A DNA stretch of 28,546 nt from an uncultured Alistipes sp. (GTDB taxonomy: Bacteria > Bacteroidota > Bacteroidia > Bacteroidales > Rikenellaceae): the NCBI GenBank assembly GCA_900770585.1, contig CAAGKW010000172.1, positions 1 to 28,546 on the forward strand, written 5' to 3'. The notes beneath the pieces are model-generated. The model was not told where the DNA came from, made no database searches, and saw only the letters and a list, made by a program, of their open reading frames with translations. The stretch's first letter is position 1. The number at the start of each line of letters is the position of its first letter. This document shows positions 7,958 to 15,767 of this stretch, one piece after another. Made by a program: the position numbers and the translations under genes.

Positions 7958-8838
7958 TAGTATAGATGAATTTTATTTGTTTTCATATTGACGAACTTGT
8001 TGACCGCAAAGGTAGTGAACAAAAGCGAGATAGCAACACCACCCACGACCATCGCCACCATAATCACCGCCGCAGCCGAGGGTGCCGTCAGCGTGCCGAA
8101 CTCGGGCATAGCCTCGCCCAGACGCCAGCAAACCACCGCAAACAGTGCCGCCGCGCACATACCCGCAAGCACGCCCTGCCACAAGGCACTCGCTAAGAAC
8201 GGGCGCATAATGAACCACTTGGTCGCGCCAACAAGTTTTTGAGTATTAATGATATATCGTTTCGAATAGATCGAAATACGAATCGTATTGTTCAACAGAA
8301 TCAGCGAGATCAACAGCAACACCACACCAAACACGATCAGTATCGTGCGGATACGGCTGATGGTCGAATTGATCTTCTCGACCACACCCAGCGGTACGAT
8401 CACGTCGCCCACGCCCTTCATCTTTTTCAGCTCGGCAACCAGCTCATCGATCTGCTCAGCTTTGACCACCGCACCGTCCAGCAGCACCTCGTACGTGTCG
8501 AGCAGAGGGTTCTCGCCCAGCACCTTCTCGAAATCCTCGCCAAACATCTCGCGGAAGGCTTCGTCCTCGGCCTTCGACTCCTTGCTCGAAAATTGGACGC
8601 TCGTGATGTACTCCTTAGCCGAGAGCTGGCGCTCGATACTTTCGCGCTGTTCGGGCTCGGCGTCGCGGGCGAGTTCGATGGTCAGCATAGCGCGGTTCTG
8701 CAACTCGCGCGAAGAGTTGACTGCCACCGAAAGCAGATAGCCCACCGAGCCTAACAGAAAGATTACCAGCGCAATGCTGATCGTGGAAATGGCGTACGAA
8801 TTACGTACGCGGCGTTTGAGTTTGCGATTATCTTTCAT
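7957..8838 (-). CDS. ftsX: Cell division protein FtsX (permease-like)
   Basis: FtsX partners the ATPase FtsE and, at the division site, controls peptidoglycan hydrolases. The 293-residue protein has the expected plan: a cytoplasmic basic N-terminus (MKDNRKLKRRVRNSY), a first membrane helix (about 19-41), a periplasmic domain (about 42-165) rich in acidic residues and containing an ISSVQF-like ITSVQFSSKE strand, and three further hydrophobic helices, with a conserved KLVGATKWFIMRPF segment between the second and third. The ATG at 8838 was chosen because the open frame upstream of it, up to 8979, lies inside the yfhO-like gene and does not look like protein. It starts 8 bp after the yfhO-like stop. 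No ftsE is seen in the window. Confidence 0.95.
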   Translation of the reverse strand: MKDNRKLKRRVRNSYAISTISIALVIFLLGSVGYLLSVAVNSSRELQNRAMLTIELARDAEPEQRESIERQLSAKEYITSVQFSSKESKAEDEAFREMFGEDFEKVLGENPLLDTYEVLLDGAVVKAEQIDELVAELKKMKGVGDVIVPLGVVEKINSTISRIRTILIVFGVVLLLISLILLNNTIRISIYSKRYIINTQKLVGATKWFIMRPFLASALWQGVLAGMCAAALFAVVCWRLGEAMPEFGTLTAPSAAAVIMVAMVVGGVAISLLFTTFAVNKFVNMKTNKIHLY

Positions 8839-8846
8839 CGTTTTCC

Positions 8847-11354
8847 TTAATTTTCGTTTTGTTTGCGACGGCGCAAAAGGGCAGCAACCAGCACCGCCAC
8901 CACCGATGCCAGAATCACTATCGACGAGCAGAGCGTCACCGCCTCGACCTTCTCGAACGACGGCGCACGGAATCGCCACTCGACGGTGTGCTTGCCCGCC
9001 GGCAGAGTCATCGCTCGCAGAATGTAATTGGCACGATAGTAGGGCACCTCCTCGCCATCGAGGTAGGCCTTCCAGCCCTTGTTGTAGTAGATCTCCGAGA
9101 AGACCGCCACGCCCGCACCCGACGCCTCATATTCGTAGCGCAGGTAGTTGGGGCGGTACTCCGTGAGGGCAATCTCGGCCTCGAACTCGTCGCTCAGATC
9201 CACCGCCGAAAGCTCCTCGGCCCAACGCGCGTCAACCACCGCCTCAGAGTGAGGATCGATCTCGGCCAGAGCATCGATCTCGTCGCGCGGACTCTCGGTC
9301 AGGTAGATGCGATCGACAAACCACGCCGCGCCACACTGCGTGGGGTTGGGATTGAGCGCGATACCCTCGGCCGTCGGCACGATCAAGTACTTGGTATTGA
9401 GCATATCGAGCACCTTCTGGGCGGTCGAGTCGATACCGTAGTTCACTCGGCTCAGATAGTTGTCGATGATGTCCTGATAGCGGCTCAGTTTAGCACCGTG
9501 GTAGCCACCCACCGAGCGGTGGAAATATGAAGTGGTCGCATCGTTGAAGGGCGAAACGGTCAGATTCAACACGCGGAAACCAAGCTCCTTATCCGCCATA
9601 ATATACTTGTCCGCCTCGTTGGGCACAACCTCCGTACGACGTGCGCTGACAAATGCCGATTGGGGCAGGTAGCGCAGATTGACCGCCACCAGATCGACCA
9701 AAACAACCGCCGCAACCACAGCCATAGCAACCACATAGCGCACCTTGCGACGCAGGTAGAGCCACACCATCGCTGCCGCCGCCAGCACAAACGCCAACGA
9801 ACGCCAAGCGTCAGCCGACGCCACCTCGGCACGCTCCGTAGCCATTGCCTCGGCCGTCAGCAAGCCCAATTCCTCGTGCAGACCCTGCGCAATGTATTGC
9901 GAGCCACCCTGCTGGTATTCAAGCATTTGACGATATTGCTCGGTCATCATTGCCTCGGCCTCCGACGCTCCGAACTCGAAGATCGAGCCCGCAAACAGCG
10001 CAATCACCAGGCAGACACCGCCCACGATACCCGTAGCCCAATACAATCCACGTTCGGCCTTCGCTCGGTCGCACTCCTCGTCATCGAGGCGCGAGAGTGC
10101 CAAAGCCGCCAACAGCGGAACGCTCCACTGGATGATGACCTGAATCATCGACACGGTTCGGAATTTATCGTATGCAGGAAGATAATCGAAGCACAACTCC
10201 GTCAGCCACATCAGGTTACGACCCCACGACAGCAGCAGGGCCACTGCCGACACAGCCACGATCCACCACTTCGAGCGACCCCTCAGCACAAAGCAACCCA
10301 GCACCGCCAACAGCACCGCTGCCGCACCCAGATAGGTCGGACCCGCCGTGAATGGCTGATCGCCCCAATAGCGAGGCAACTGCTCGGCAACCGCCTGCAA
10401 ACCATAGGGTCGCAACGCCTCCGCCACCGCGCCATCGGCCGCAAATGTTTCGTTCGACGCTCCACCCATCAGATTGGGAACGAGCAGATTGAGGCTCTCC
10501 GTACGGCCATAGCTCCACGCCGTAGCATATTGCAGATCAAGACCCTCCGTGCCACCTTCGGCTACGGCCAGCTCCGAGCCGCCACGAATGGTTTCGGGCT
10601 GATGTTGCATCGTGTACCACAGTGGCGAGAAGTTGGCACCCACGCCCAGCACGCCCGCCAGAGCAACCATTGCCGTGGTCGTCGCAAACTTACGCAACGC
10701 CCCCTCGCGCACCGCCTCAATGAGCAGTGCGATCCACATTGCCCCCATCACCAGCACGAAGTAGTAGGTTATCTGCGGGTGATTGGCACCCACCTGCAAG
10801 GCGGTGAAGAGCGCCGTCATTGCCGCACCCGCCCAGCGATTGCGCTTGAACGAGTACCACACCGCCCCGACCATCAACGGAGCATAAACCAGCGCCCACA
10901 TCTTGGTGATGTGTCCCGCGCTGATAATCAGGAAAAAATAGGTCGAAAGTCCATAGCCCAACGCACCCACAACCGACGGCCAGCGGCGCACCTTCATCAT
11001 CAGCAGCATCGCCCAGAAAGCCACCATCGCAAAGAAGACGAACGAGGCGGGTTGGTCGATCACCTTAACCACCTGAGCCACCGAGTGTTTGATCCACTCC
11101 GCGGGGTAGTAGGTATTGATCAGATAGGAGGGCATACCGCCGAACATTCGACCCGTCCATTGGGGATCTTCACCCCAACGCTCGCGCGAGTCGAGGATGT
11201 CGCTGGTCATACCGCCATACTGCTGCACATCGTGTTGCGCCAGCACGCGACCCTCAAACTGAGGAGCAAAATAGACCGCCGCAACCACGAAGAAGAGTGC
11301 CACGGGAGCCAACCAACGAAGTGCCCACGAGGCTATGTTTCGAGTGTTCATCAT
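8847..11354 (-). CDS. YfhO-family large membrane protein
   Basis: An 835-residue polytopic membrane protein of the YfhO family, which has a GT-C-like architecture; some relatives take part in glycosylating cell-surface polymers, but the Bacteroidota members are largely untested. The N-terminal helix (about 12-30) is followed by a large loop beginning APQFEGRVLAQHDVQQYGGM, then about a dozen hydrophobic helices up to residue 560. A long soluble domain with DSTAQKVLDMLNTKYLIV (about 635-652) follows, then YYNKGWKAYLDGEEVPYYRAN (family signature region) and a last membrane helix (about 805-830). The two ATGs at 11354 and 11351 are both possible starts. It heads the ftsX-DUF3098-uppP operon and diverges from the polyprenyl synthase gene. 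Its substrate is unknown. Confidence 0.9.
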   Translation of the reverse strand: MMNTRNIASWALRWLAPVALFFVVAAVYFAPQFEGRVLAQHDVQQYGGMTSDILDSRERWGEDPQWTGRMFGGMPSYLINTYYPAEWIKHSVAQVVKVIDQPASFVFFAMVAFWAMLLMMKVRRWPSVVGALGYGLSTYFFLIISAGHITKMWALVYAPLMVGAVWYSFKRNRWAGAAMTALFTALQVGANHPQITYYFVLVMGAMWIALLIEAVREGALRKFATTTAMVALAGVLGVGANFSPLWYTMQHQPETIRGGSELAVAEGGTEGLDLQYATAWSYGRTESLNLLVPNLMGGASNETFAADGAVAEALRPYGLQAVAEQLPRYWGDQPFTAGPTYLGAAAVLLAVLGCFVLRGRSKWWIVAVSAVALLLSWGRNLMWLTELCFDYLPAYDKFRTVSMIQVIIQWSVPLLAALALSRLDDEECDRAKAERGLYWATGIVGGVCLVIALFAGSIFEFGASEAEAMMTEQYRQMLEYQQGGSQYIAQGLHEELGLLTAEAMATERAEVASADAWRSLAFVLAAAAMVWLYLRRKVRYVVAMAVVAAVVLVDLVAVNLRYLPQSAFVSARRTEVVPNEADKYIMADKELGFRVLNLTVSPFNDATTSYFHRSVGGYHGAKLSRYQDIIDNYLSRVNYGIDSTAQKVLDMLNTKYLIVPTAEGIALNPNPTQCGAAWFVDRIYLTESPRDEIDALAEIDPHSEAVVDARWAEELSAVDLSDEFEAEIALTEYRPNYLRYEYEASGAGVAVFSEIYYNKGWKAYLDGEEVPYYRANYILRAMTLPAGKHTVEWRFRAPSFEKVEAVTLCSSIVILASVVAVLVAALLRRRKQNEN

Positions 11355-11377
11355 TCAAAATCTTTAATATCAAACTG

Positions 11378-11385
11378 CAAAGTAA
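11378..11385 (-). promoter_or_regulatory. Probable -7 element of the yfhO-ftsX-uppP operon
   Basis: The minus strand reads TTACTTTG, one mismatch from TAnnTTTG, 24 bp before the yfhO-like ATG. It lies back to back with the plus-strand element at 11430. Confidence 0.4.
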
Positions 11386-11429
11386 CGAAAAATAGTTGGA
11401 CAAGCGTGCCTTGATCCCGAAAAATACCG

Positions 11430-11437
11430 TATATTTG
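11430..11437 (+). promoter_or_regulatory. -7 type promoter element of the polyprenyl synthase gene
   Basis: TATATTTG matches TAnnTTTG exactly and lies 20 bp before the ATG at 11457. A CTTG occurs 16 bp upstream, a weak partner for the -33 TTTG. Confidence 0.5.
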
Positions 11438-11456
11438 CAAATAAAAAATCTTTCAA

Positions 11457-12443
11457 ATGGATACACTCGCCGCAATTCGTCGCCCAATCGAACAAGATCT
11501 GCTCCAATATGAGGAGTTTGTGCGTCGATTCTTCAACGCCGAAACCGAACCTCTGCACTCAATCCTCGAATACGTGATCTCGAATCGCGGCAAGGGCGTG
11601 CGCCCTATGCTCGTACTGCTTGCGGCAGGGATGTTCGCCCGTAACCCTCAGGCGGGAGCGTCGCACCGTACACTGCTCGCCGCCTCGATCGTCGAGATGT
11701 TGCACACCGCATCATTGATCCACGACGACGTGATCGACGAGTCGAACCTGCGCCGCGGTAAGCCCTCGGTCAATGCGATGTGGCAGTCGCGCAACGCCGT
11801 TCTCGTGGGCGATTACATTCTGGCGAAGACCTTCTCGAATGGTATGCATAGCGGTCAGTATGACATTGTTACCCACGTAGTTGGAGCCATTGGCGAGCTG
11901 TGCGAGGGAGAGTTGATGCAGAGCGCCCACAGCCGTGCGCTCGATATGACGCGCGACTCGTACCTCGACGTGATCTACAAAAAGACCGCCACGCTGCTCG
12001 GTATCAGTTCGTCGGTAGGTGCGCTGACCGTCGGAGCCTCGTCGCAACAGGTGGCCGAGATGCGTCGCTTTGGCGATTGCATCGGTATGGCGTTCCAGAT
12101 CAAGGACGATATTCTGGACTATACGCCCGACGCCCAGACGGGCAAACCCTCGGGCAACGACCTGCTCGAACATAAGATCACGCTGCCAATGCTCTGCGTT
12201 TTGGAGGAGTGCTCTGATGAGGAGCGCAAGCAGATCATCGAGCAGATCCGCGAATGTTCAACCGAGGAGCAGAGCGTAGCGTTGCAGGAGATGGTAGCCG
12301 AGCGAGGCGGTATCGCGGCAGCGGAGCGCACAATGCGCCAATATATCGAGAGTGCAACCCGCATTTTGTCGCACTATCCTCAATCGGAATACCGCGATTC
12401 GCTGATGACTCTCTGCGCCTATATCGGCGAGAGAAATAAATAA
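11457..12443 (+). CDS. Polyprenyl diphosphate synthase (trans-isoprenyl, IspB-like)
   Basis: The enzyme adds isopentenyl units to an allylic diphosphate to build a trans-polyprenyl chain, most likely the menaquinone side chain in this phylum. The 328 residues carry the first aspartate-rich motif DDVID (90-94, in LIHDDVIDESNLRRGKPSVN), the GKGVRP substrate site near 45-50, and the second aspartate-rich motif DDILDY (217-222) preceded by GMAFQIKDD. Small or medium residues (S, T) five and eight places before the first motif suggest a long-chain product, but I cannot predict the length. It starts from its own TATATTTG promoter and is followed after 26 bp by the M48 peptidase gene, with no terminator in between. 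Confidence 0.95.
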   Translation: MDTLAAIRRPIEQDLLQYEEFVRRFFNAETEPLHSILEYVISNRGKGVRPMLVLLAAGMFARNPQAGASHRTLLAASIVEMLHTASLIHDDVIDESNLRRGKPSVNAMWQSRNAVLVGDYILAKTFSNGMHSGQYDIVTHVVGAIGELCEGELMQSAHSRALDMTRDSYLDVIYKKTATLLGISSSVGALTVGASSQQVAEMRRFGDCIGMAFQIKDDILDYTPDAQTGKPSGNDLLEHKITLPMLCVLEECSDEERKQIIEQIRECSTEEQSVALQEMVAERGGIAAAERTMRQYIESATRILSHYPQSEYRDSLMTLCAYIGERNK

Positions 12444-12469
12444 GCACACAACCTAACAACTTAAAGATT

Positions 12470-13954
12470 ATGAAGAGATTTGGGCTTATAATCTGCTTAT
12501 TATTTGCAACAAACATATGTTTCGGGCAAGAAATGGCAGTCAATCTTGATGCGGTTGCTCTTAAACGAGTTTCTGTAATCAATAAAGATGACACCATTAC
12601 CATTTCTAACATTTTTATGTCGGCTGATGGTTACGTAATATGTACAACAAGCAAGAATCTTAGGCTATCATACACTCCTTCAAAATTCAAAAGCGATCTT
12701 CAATTTATAACAAATGATATTGATGAGTTGTGGCGCGCGCACATTGCCACAAATGTTTTCCCATACATTAAGAAAGGAGATGACCAAGCTGAACTTAGGC
12801 ACGAAATGGAGTTAGACGCACTCCAATTCATTCAGGTTCTCAAAGAGAACGGATTGACGCTTGATGATCCGATGATGAAGAACTATATTTACGAATTGGC
12901 TAACAAGATTCTGCCACCCAGCCTATTGCAAAACAGCCCTTACAACGTCAATATCTTAATCCAACAAAGCCCCGAACTGAACGCTTATTGCTACCCCAAC
13001 GGCACAATCGTAGTTAATACGGGATTGCTCGCAAATCTACATTCCGAAGACGAGCTGGTTGCAGTTTTGACTCACGAAATTGCTCATTTTGTTTTGGATC
13101 ATTCAGTAAAAAATGTCAATGCAGCAATTGCAAGACAAAAAAGAGCTGAGTTTTGGGCAGCCTTCGCTACGGGTTTGGCAGCTGTCGCCGATGGTGTGCT
13201 CACTGCGAGAAATGAATATCATATACCCGGAGCTATCACAGCAAGTGTTGCAGTGGCGTCTGCGGCAATTGCATCTAATGTCGTCGATAGATTGGGTATG
13301 AAGTACAATCACGACCAAGAGACAGAGGCCGATCAACTTGCAAAAGAGATCTTGATAAAACTCGGCTACAATGAAAATGCCTTAGCAACTGCACTACATC
13401 GTATAGCGAATAAGCAGAAGGCCGAAGGGTATAGCTATGCTTTGTCGCTTGACTCGAAAACCCACCCATCGCTTGTACGAAGAATAAACGAGCAAGGCTC
13501 ACCCAACACTCCGATTGAGAAAAACTATGAGAAAATGGTCTCATTTGCAGTTACTAATGCTGCAAAATTCCAATTTGAGAATAGACGTTTTAAGCAATGT
13601 ATGACATTGGTCGAGCAGAACATTGCAAATGGAGTGGGAACGGTCGATGACTATATGTTATATGCAAGATGCCTTTTAGCATTTGAAAACACTCCCGAAT
13701 CCAATACGCAAATTCTTGAATTGATAGAAAACGCCAGAGCCATTGACTCTTTTAGTCACAACATAAACATTGACAAAACTGAAATTTTGATCTACTTGCG
13801 TTTAAAGCAATATGACAAAGCGCAAGCCCTTTTGAGTGCATATAAAGAGAGAATCGCCTCGATGAGCGAAGAGTTTAAGCGCGTTATATTCTTCGAACAA
13901 GAGTACAATTGGGCGTCAAATATGTTAATTAAACTCAAAACTTTGTCGATTTAA
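12470..13954 (+). CDS. Secreted M48-family zinc metallopeptidase with C-terminal helical repeats
   Basis: A 494-residue exported peptidase. A signal peptide (hydrophobic IICLLFATNICF, cleavage probably after FGQ at 18-20) is followed by a beta-rich domain, then the catalytic core: HEIAH at 202-206 gives two zinc-binding histidines and the catalytic glutamate, and ETEAD at 284-288 gives the third ligand in the usual ExxxD setting. YCYPNGTIVVNTGLL (about 173-187) is the canonical strand before it. A hydrophobic hairpin lies between the two zinc motifs (about 228-272). The C-terminal 150 residues are helical and TPR-like, as in BepA relatives that look after outer-membrane proteins. The DNA is much more AT-rich than the flanking genes: I count 22 G/C of 60 at 12541-12600 against 40 of 60 at 11581-11640. 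That suggests a separate origin. The physiological substrate is unknown. Confidence 0.92.
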   Translation: MKRFGLIICLLFATNICFGQEMAVNLDAVALKRVSVINKDDTITISNIFMSADGYVICTTSKNLRLSYTPSKFKSDLQFITNDIDELWRAHIATNVFPYIKKGDDQAELRHEMELDALQFIQVLKENGLTLDDPMMKNYIYELANKILPPSLLQNSPYNVNILIQQSPELNAYCYPNGTIVVNTGLLANLHSEDELVAVLTHEIAHFVLDHSVKNVNAAIARQKRAEFWAAFATGLAAVADGVLTARNEYHIPGAITASVAVASAAIASNVVDRLGMKYNHDQETEADQLAKEILIKLGYNENALATALHRIANKQKAEGYSYALSLDSKTHPSLVRRINEQGSPNTPIEKNYEKMVSFAVTNAAKFQFENRRFKQCMTLVEQNIANGVGTVDDYMLYARCLLAFENTPESNTQILELIENARAIDSFSHNINIDKTEILIYLRLKQYDKAQALLSAYKERIASMSEEFKRVIFFEQEYNWASNMLIKLKTLSI

Positions 13955-14054
13955 ATTTTTAGATCGCAGGGAGAAGAGCAACAAAATTTTATGGGAAAGA
14001 GAGTATTTTTGTGATTTTTAAGCCCAATCAGTGAACAAAATCAAAAAAATGCGC

Positions 14055-14062
14055 TAAATTTG
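14055..14062 (+). promoter_or_regulatory. -7 promoter element of the sugar transporter, with adjacent palindrome
   Basis: TAAATTTG matches TAnnTTTG and lies 57 bp before the ATG at 14120. Directly downstream, 14065-14075 is a small palindrome (GGAC TTA GTCC) placed where transcription would start, so it could be an operator. The rest of 13955-14119 is AT-rich and shows nothing else. Confidence 0.5.
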
Positions 14063-14119
14063 TAGGACTTAGTCCGCACAACGACTAATAATTAACTATC
14101 TAAAATAATCTGATTCGTT

Positions 14120-15379
14120 ATGGAAAAACAGAAAAGTAACGTGTTGGCCATCATCGTGATGATCCTCCTTTTCGGTATGATCTCGTTCGTGACCAACCTG
14201 GCTTCGCCTATGGGCGACGTATTGAAACATCAGTTCGGCGTAGCTAACTGGATGGGTACTCTCGGCGTGTTCGCTAACTTCATCGCTTATGCCGTGATGG
14301 GTATTCCCGCCGGCAATATGCTCTCGAAGTTCGGCTACAAAAAGACCGCTCTGATCGCTATCTCGGTGGGTTTCATCGGCGTAGGTATTCAGACCATCTC
14401 GGGTATGGTAGGTAGCTTCGGTATCTATCTGCTCGGTGCTTTCGTGGCAGGTTTCTCGATGTGTATGCTCAACATCGTAGTAAACCCGATGCTTAACAAA
14501 CTCGGTGGCGGCGGTAACAAGGGTAACCAGCTGATCCAGATCGGTGGCTCGTTCAACTCGTTGATGGGTACCGCTGTGATCATCTTGACCGGTCTGCTGA
14601 TCCCCAACATCGCTCAGGCTCAGATTAGCGACGTGAATGGTCTGATGTTCACCGCATTGGCTATCTTCGCTGTGGCATTCATCGTGGTTTCGGGCACCGC
14701 AATTCCCGAGAACGCTCCCGCAGCTGCCGTAGCAGACGAGAAGTCGAAGTATGGTCCGATGTCGTTCCGCCACTTCGTGCTGGGCGCAATCGCAATCTTC
14801 GTATATGTAGGTGTTGAGGTTGGTATCCCCAACGTATTGCAGAAGTGGTTGAACGAGGTTTCGACAACCGCTATCGCCGGTACCGTTGCAGGTACTTATT
14901 GGTTCCTGATGTTGATCGGCCGTCTGGTAGGTGCTGCCGTAGGTAGCAAGGTGTCGGCTAAGGCTATGCTCTCGACCGCTTCGATCGTGGGTCTGTGCTT
15001 GGTTGCCGGCGCAATGTTCCTCTCGCCCGAGACAATGGTGAACCTGCCCGTATTCGACGGCGCTAAGGGCTTCGCTATGGCTAACGTTCCCGTGAACGCT
15101 GCTCTGTTGGTATTGGTTGGCCTGTGCACCTCGGTAATGTGGGGCGGCATCTTCAACCTGGCAGTTGAGGGTCTGGGCAAGTACACCGAGAAGGCTTCGG
15201 GTATCTTTATGGCGCTGGTTTGCGGTGGTGGTATCCTGCCCCTCGTGCAGAACGCTATCGTTGACGCTACCGGCAACTACCTGGCAAGCTACTGGGTGAT
15301 CATCGCAGGTCTGGCTTATATGTTGTTCTACGAGCTCATCGGCTCGAAGAACGTAAATAAGGACATCCCGACCGAGTAA
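14120..15379 (+). CDS. FHS-family (FucP/GluP-like) sugar:cation MFS transporter
   Basis: A 419-residue inner-membrane permease with about twelve hydrophobic helices, of the major facilitator superfamily branch that includes the fucose and glucose/galactose proton symporters. Diagnostic pieces are the end of helix 2 with GIPAGNMLSKFGYKK (about 61-75), the helix 4 region MLNIVVNPMLNKLGGGGN (about 115-132) followed by NQLIQIGGSFNSLMG, and, after the central loop, FVYVGVEVGIPNVLQKWL (about 231-248). The sugar carried cannot be told from the sequence. The gene stands alone, with its own promoter and a strong terminator. Its codons look different from the neighbours, with many GGT and GCT, which suggests strong expression. 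The next gene downstream, galE, would fit galactose use but is on the other strand. Confidence 0.92.
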   Translation: MEKQKSNVLAIIVMILLFGMISFVTNLASPMGDVLKHQFGVANWMGTLGVFANFIAYAVMGIPAGNMLSKFGYKKTALIAISVGFIGVGIQTISGMVGSFGIYLLGAFVAGFSMCMLNIVVNPMLNKLGGGGNKGNQLIQIGGSFNSLMGTAVIILTGLLIPNIAQAQISDVNGLMFTALAIFAVAFIVVSGTAIPENAPAAAVADEKSKYGPMSFRHFVLGAIAIFVYVGVEVGIPNVLQKWLNEVSTTAIAGTVAGTYWFLMLIGRLVGAAVGSKVSAKAMLSTASIVGLCLVAGAMFLSPETMVNLPVFDGAKGFAMANVPVNAALLVLVGLCTSVMWGGIFNLAVEGLGKYTEKASGIFMALVCGGGILPLVQNAIVDATGNYLASYWVIIAGLAYMLFYELIGSKNVNKDIPTE

Positions 15380-15404
15380 CACTCTGTATAGATCCTGAAA
15401 ACAT

Positions 15405-15437
15405 AAACCGCGCCCCGAATTGGGGTGCGGTTTTTTT
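15405..15437 (+). terminator. Strong rho-independent terminator of the sugar transporter
   Basis: A 12-bp stem (AAACCGCGCCCC with GGGGTGCGGTTT, one G-T pair) closes a GAATT loop and runs straight into seven T residues at 15431-15437. It starts 26 bp after the stop codon. Confidence 0.93.
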
Positions 15438-15449
15438 GTTATTCAAGAT

Positions 15450-15572
15450 TCAAAATTATTTACTTTGATTTTATTATTAAGAATTAATTAGAAGAAAAAA
15501 CTAATCACGCCAACGGCGTGTCATCATTGGCGGGTCGCCCTTCGGGCGAGCCCCCCCACCCGCCAATGATGA
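15450..15572. repeat. Nested palindromic unit 1
   Basis: The unit starts with an 18-bp direct repeat (TCAAAATTATTTACTTTG, 15450-15467) that recurs at 15582-15599. It then has a triloop hairpin CACGCC-AAC-GGCGTG (15506-15520) and, with no gap, a 14-bp perfect stem (15521-15534 with 15559-15572). That stem encloses a second hairpin TCGCCC-TTC-GGGCGA (15535-15549) and a C-rich stretch GCCCCCCCA. It has no T tract and no open frame worth noting, so it is neither a terminator nor a gene. It is paired with a second unit of the same plan. Confidence 0.75.
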
Positions 15573-15581
15573 GCCAACAAA

Positions 15582-15688
15582 TCAAAATTATTTACTTTGC
15601 CTAAAGCCTTAAAAGATATGCGATTTCGCAGAAATCGTCCACCTTCGTGGGCTCGCCCTACGGGCGACCGCCCCAGCCCACGAAGGTG
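15582..15688. repeat. Nested palindromic unit 2
   Basis: The unit has the same plan as the one before it: the 18-bp direct repeat (15582-15599), a triloop hairpin CGATTTC-GCA-GAAATCG (15621-15637), and a 13-bp perfect outer stem (15640-15652 with 15676-15688). This encloses TCGCCC-TAC-GGGCGA (15653-15667) and CCGCCCCA. The inner hairpin and C-rich strand are nearly the same as in unit 1, while the first hairpin and the outer stem have different bases that still pair. This pattern indicates that the fold itself is conserved. Confidence 0.75.
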
Positions 15689-15708
15689 CGCCATTCATTG
15701 AGAGCAAA

Positions 15709-15736
15709 GAAAAAAGCCACGCTCGAAAGTGTGGCT
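15709..15736 (-). terminator. Terminator of galE, probably bidirectional
   Basis: A 9-bp stem (AGCCACGCT, 15715-15723, with AGTGTGGCT, 15728-15736, one G-T pair) closes a CGAA loop. On the minus strand it is followed by six or more T residues. On the plus strand CAATTTTT follows, so it may also work in that direction. It lies 32 bp beyond the galE stop. Confidence 0.88.
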
Positions 15737-15767
15737 CAATTTTTAATCTTGAATCGTGATTTAAACT

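Larger units (their letters stand above)
15441..15754. repeat. Imperfect 17-bp inverted repeats bracketing the spacer between the sugar transporter and galE
   Basis: 15441-15457 (ATTCAAGATTCAAAATT) and the reverse complement of 15738-15754 agree at 16 of 17 positions. They enclose both nested palindromic units and the galE terminator, 314 bp in all. No target-site duplication or transposase is seen, so this could be a MITE-like element or chance similarity between AT-rich spacer ends. Confidence 0.4.

Noticed and set aside
15535..15549. Hairpin TCGCCC-TTC-GGGCGA as a terminator of the sugar transporter
   Set aside because: No T tract follows, and a strong terminator already lies at 15405-15437. 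The hairpin belongs to the nested palindrome unit.
15551..15557. Run of seven C residues as a phase-variable tract
   Set aside because: It is not inside a gene or a promoter that I can identify; it is the C-rich strand of the palindromic unit.
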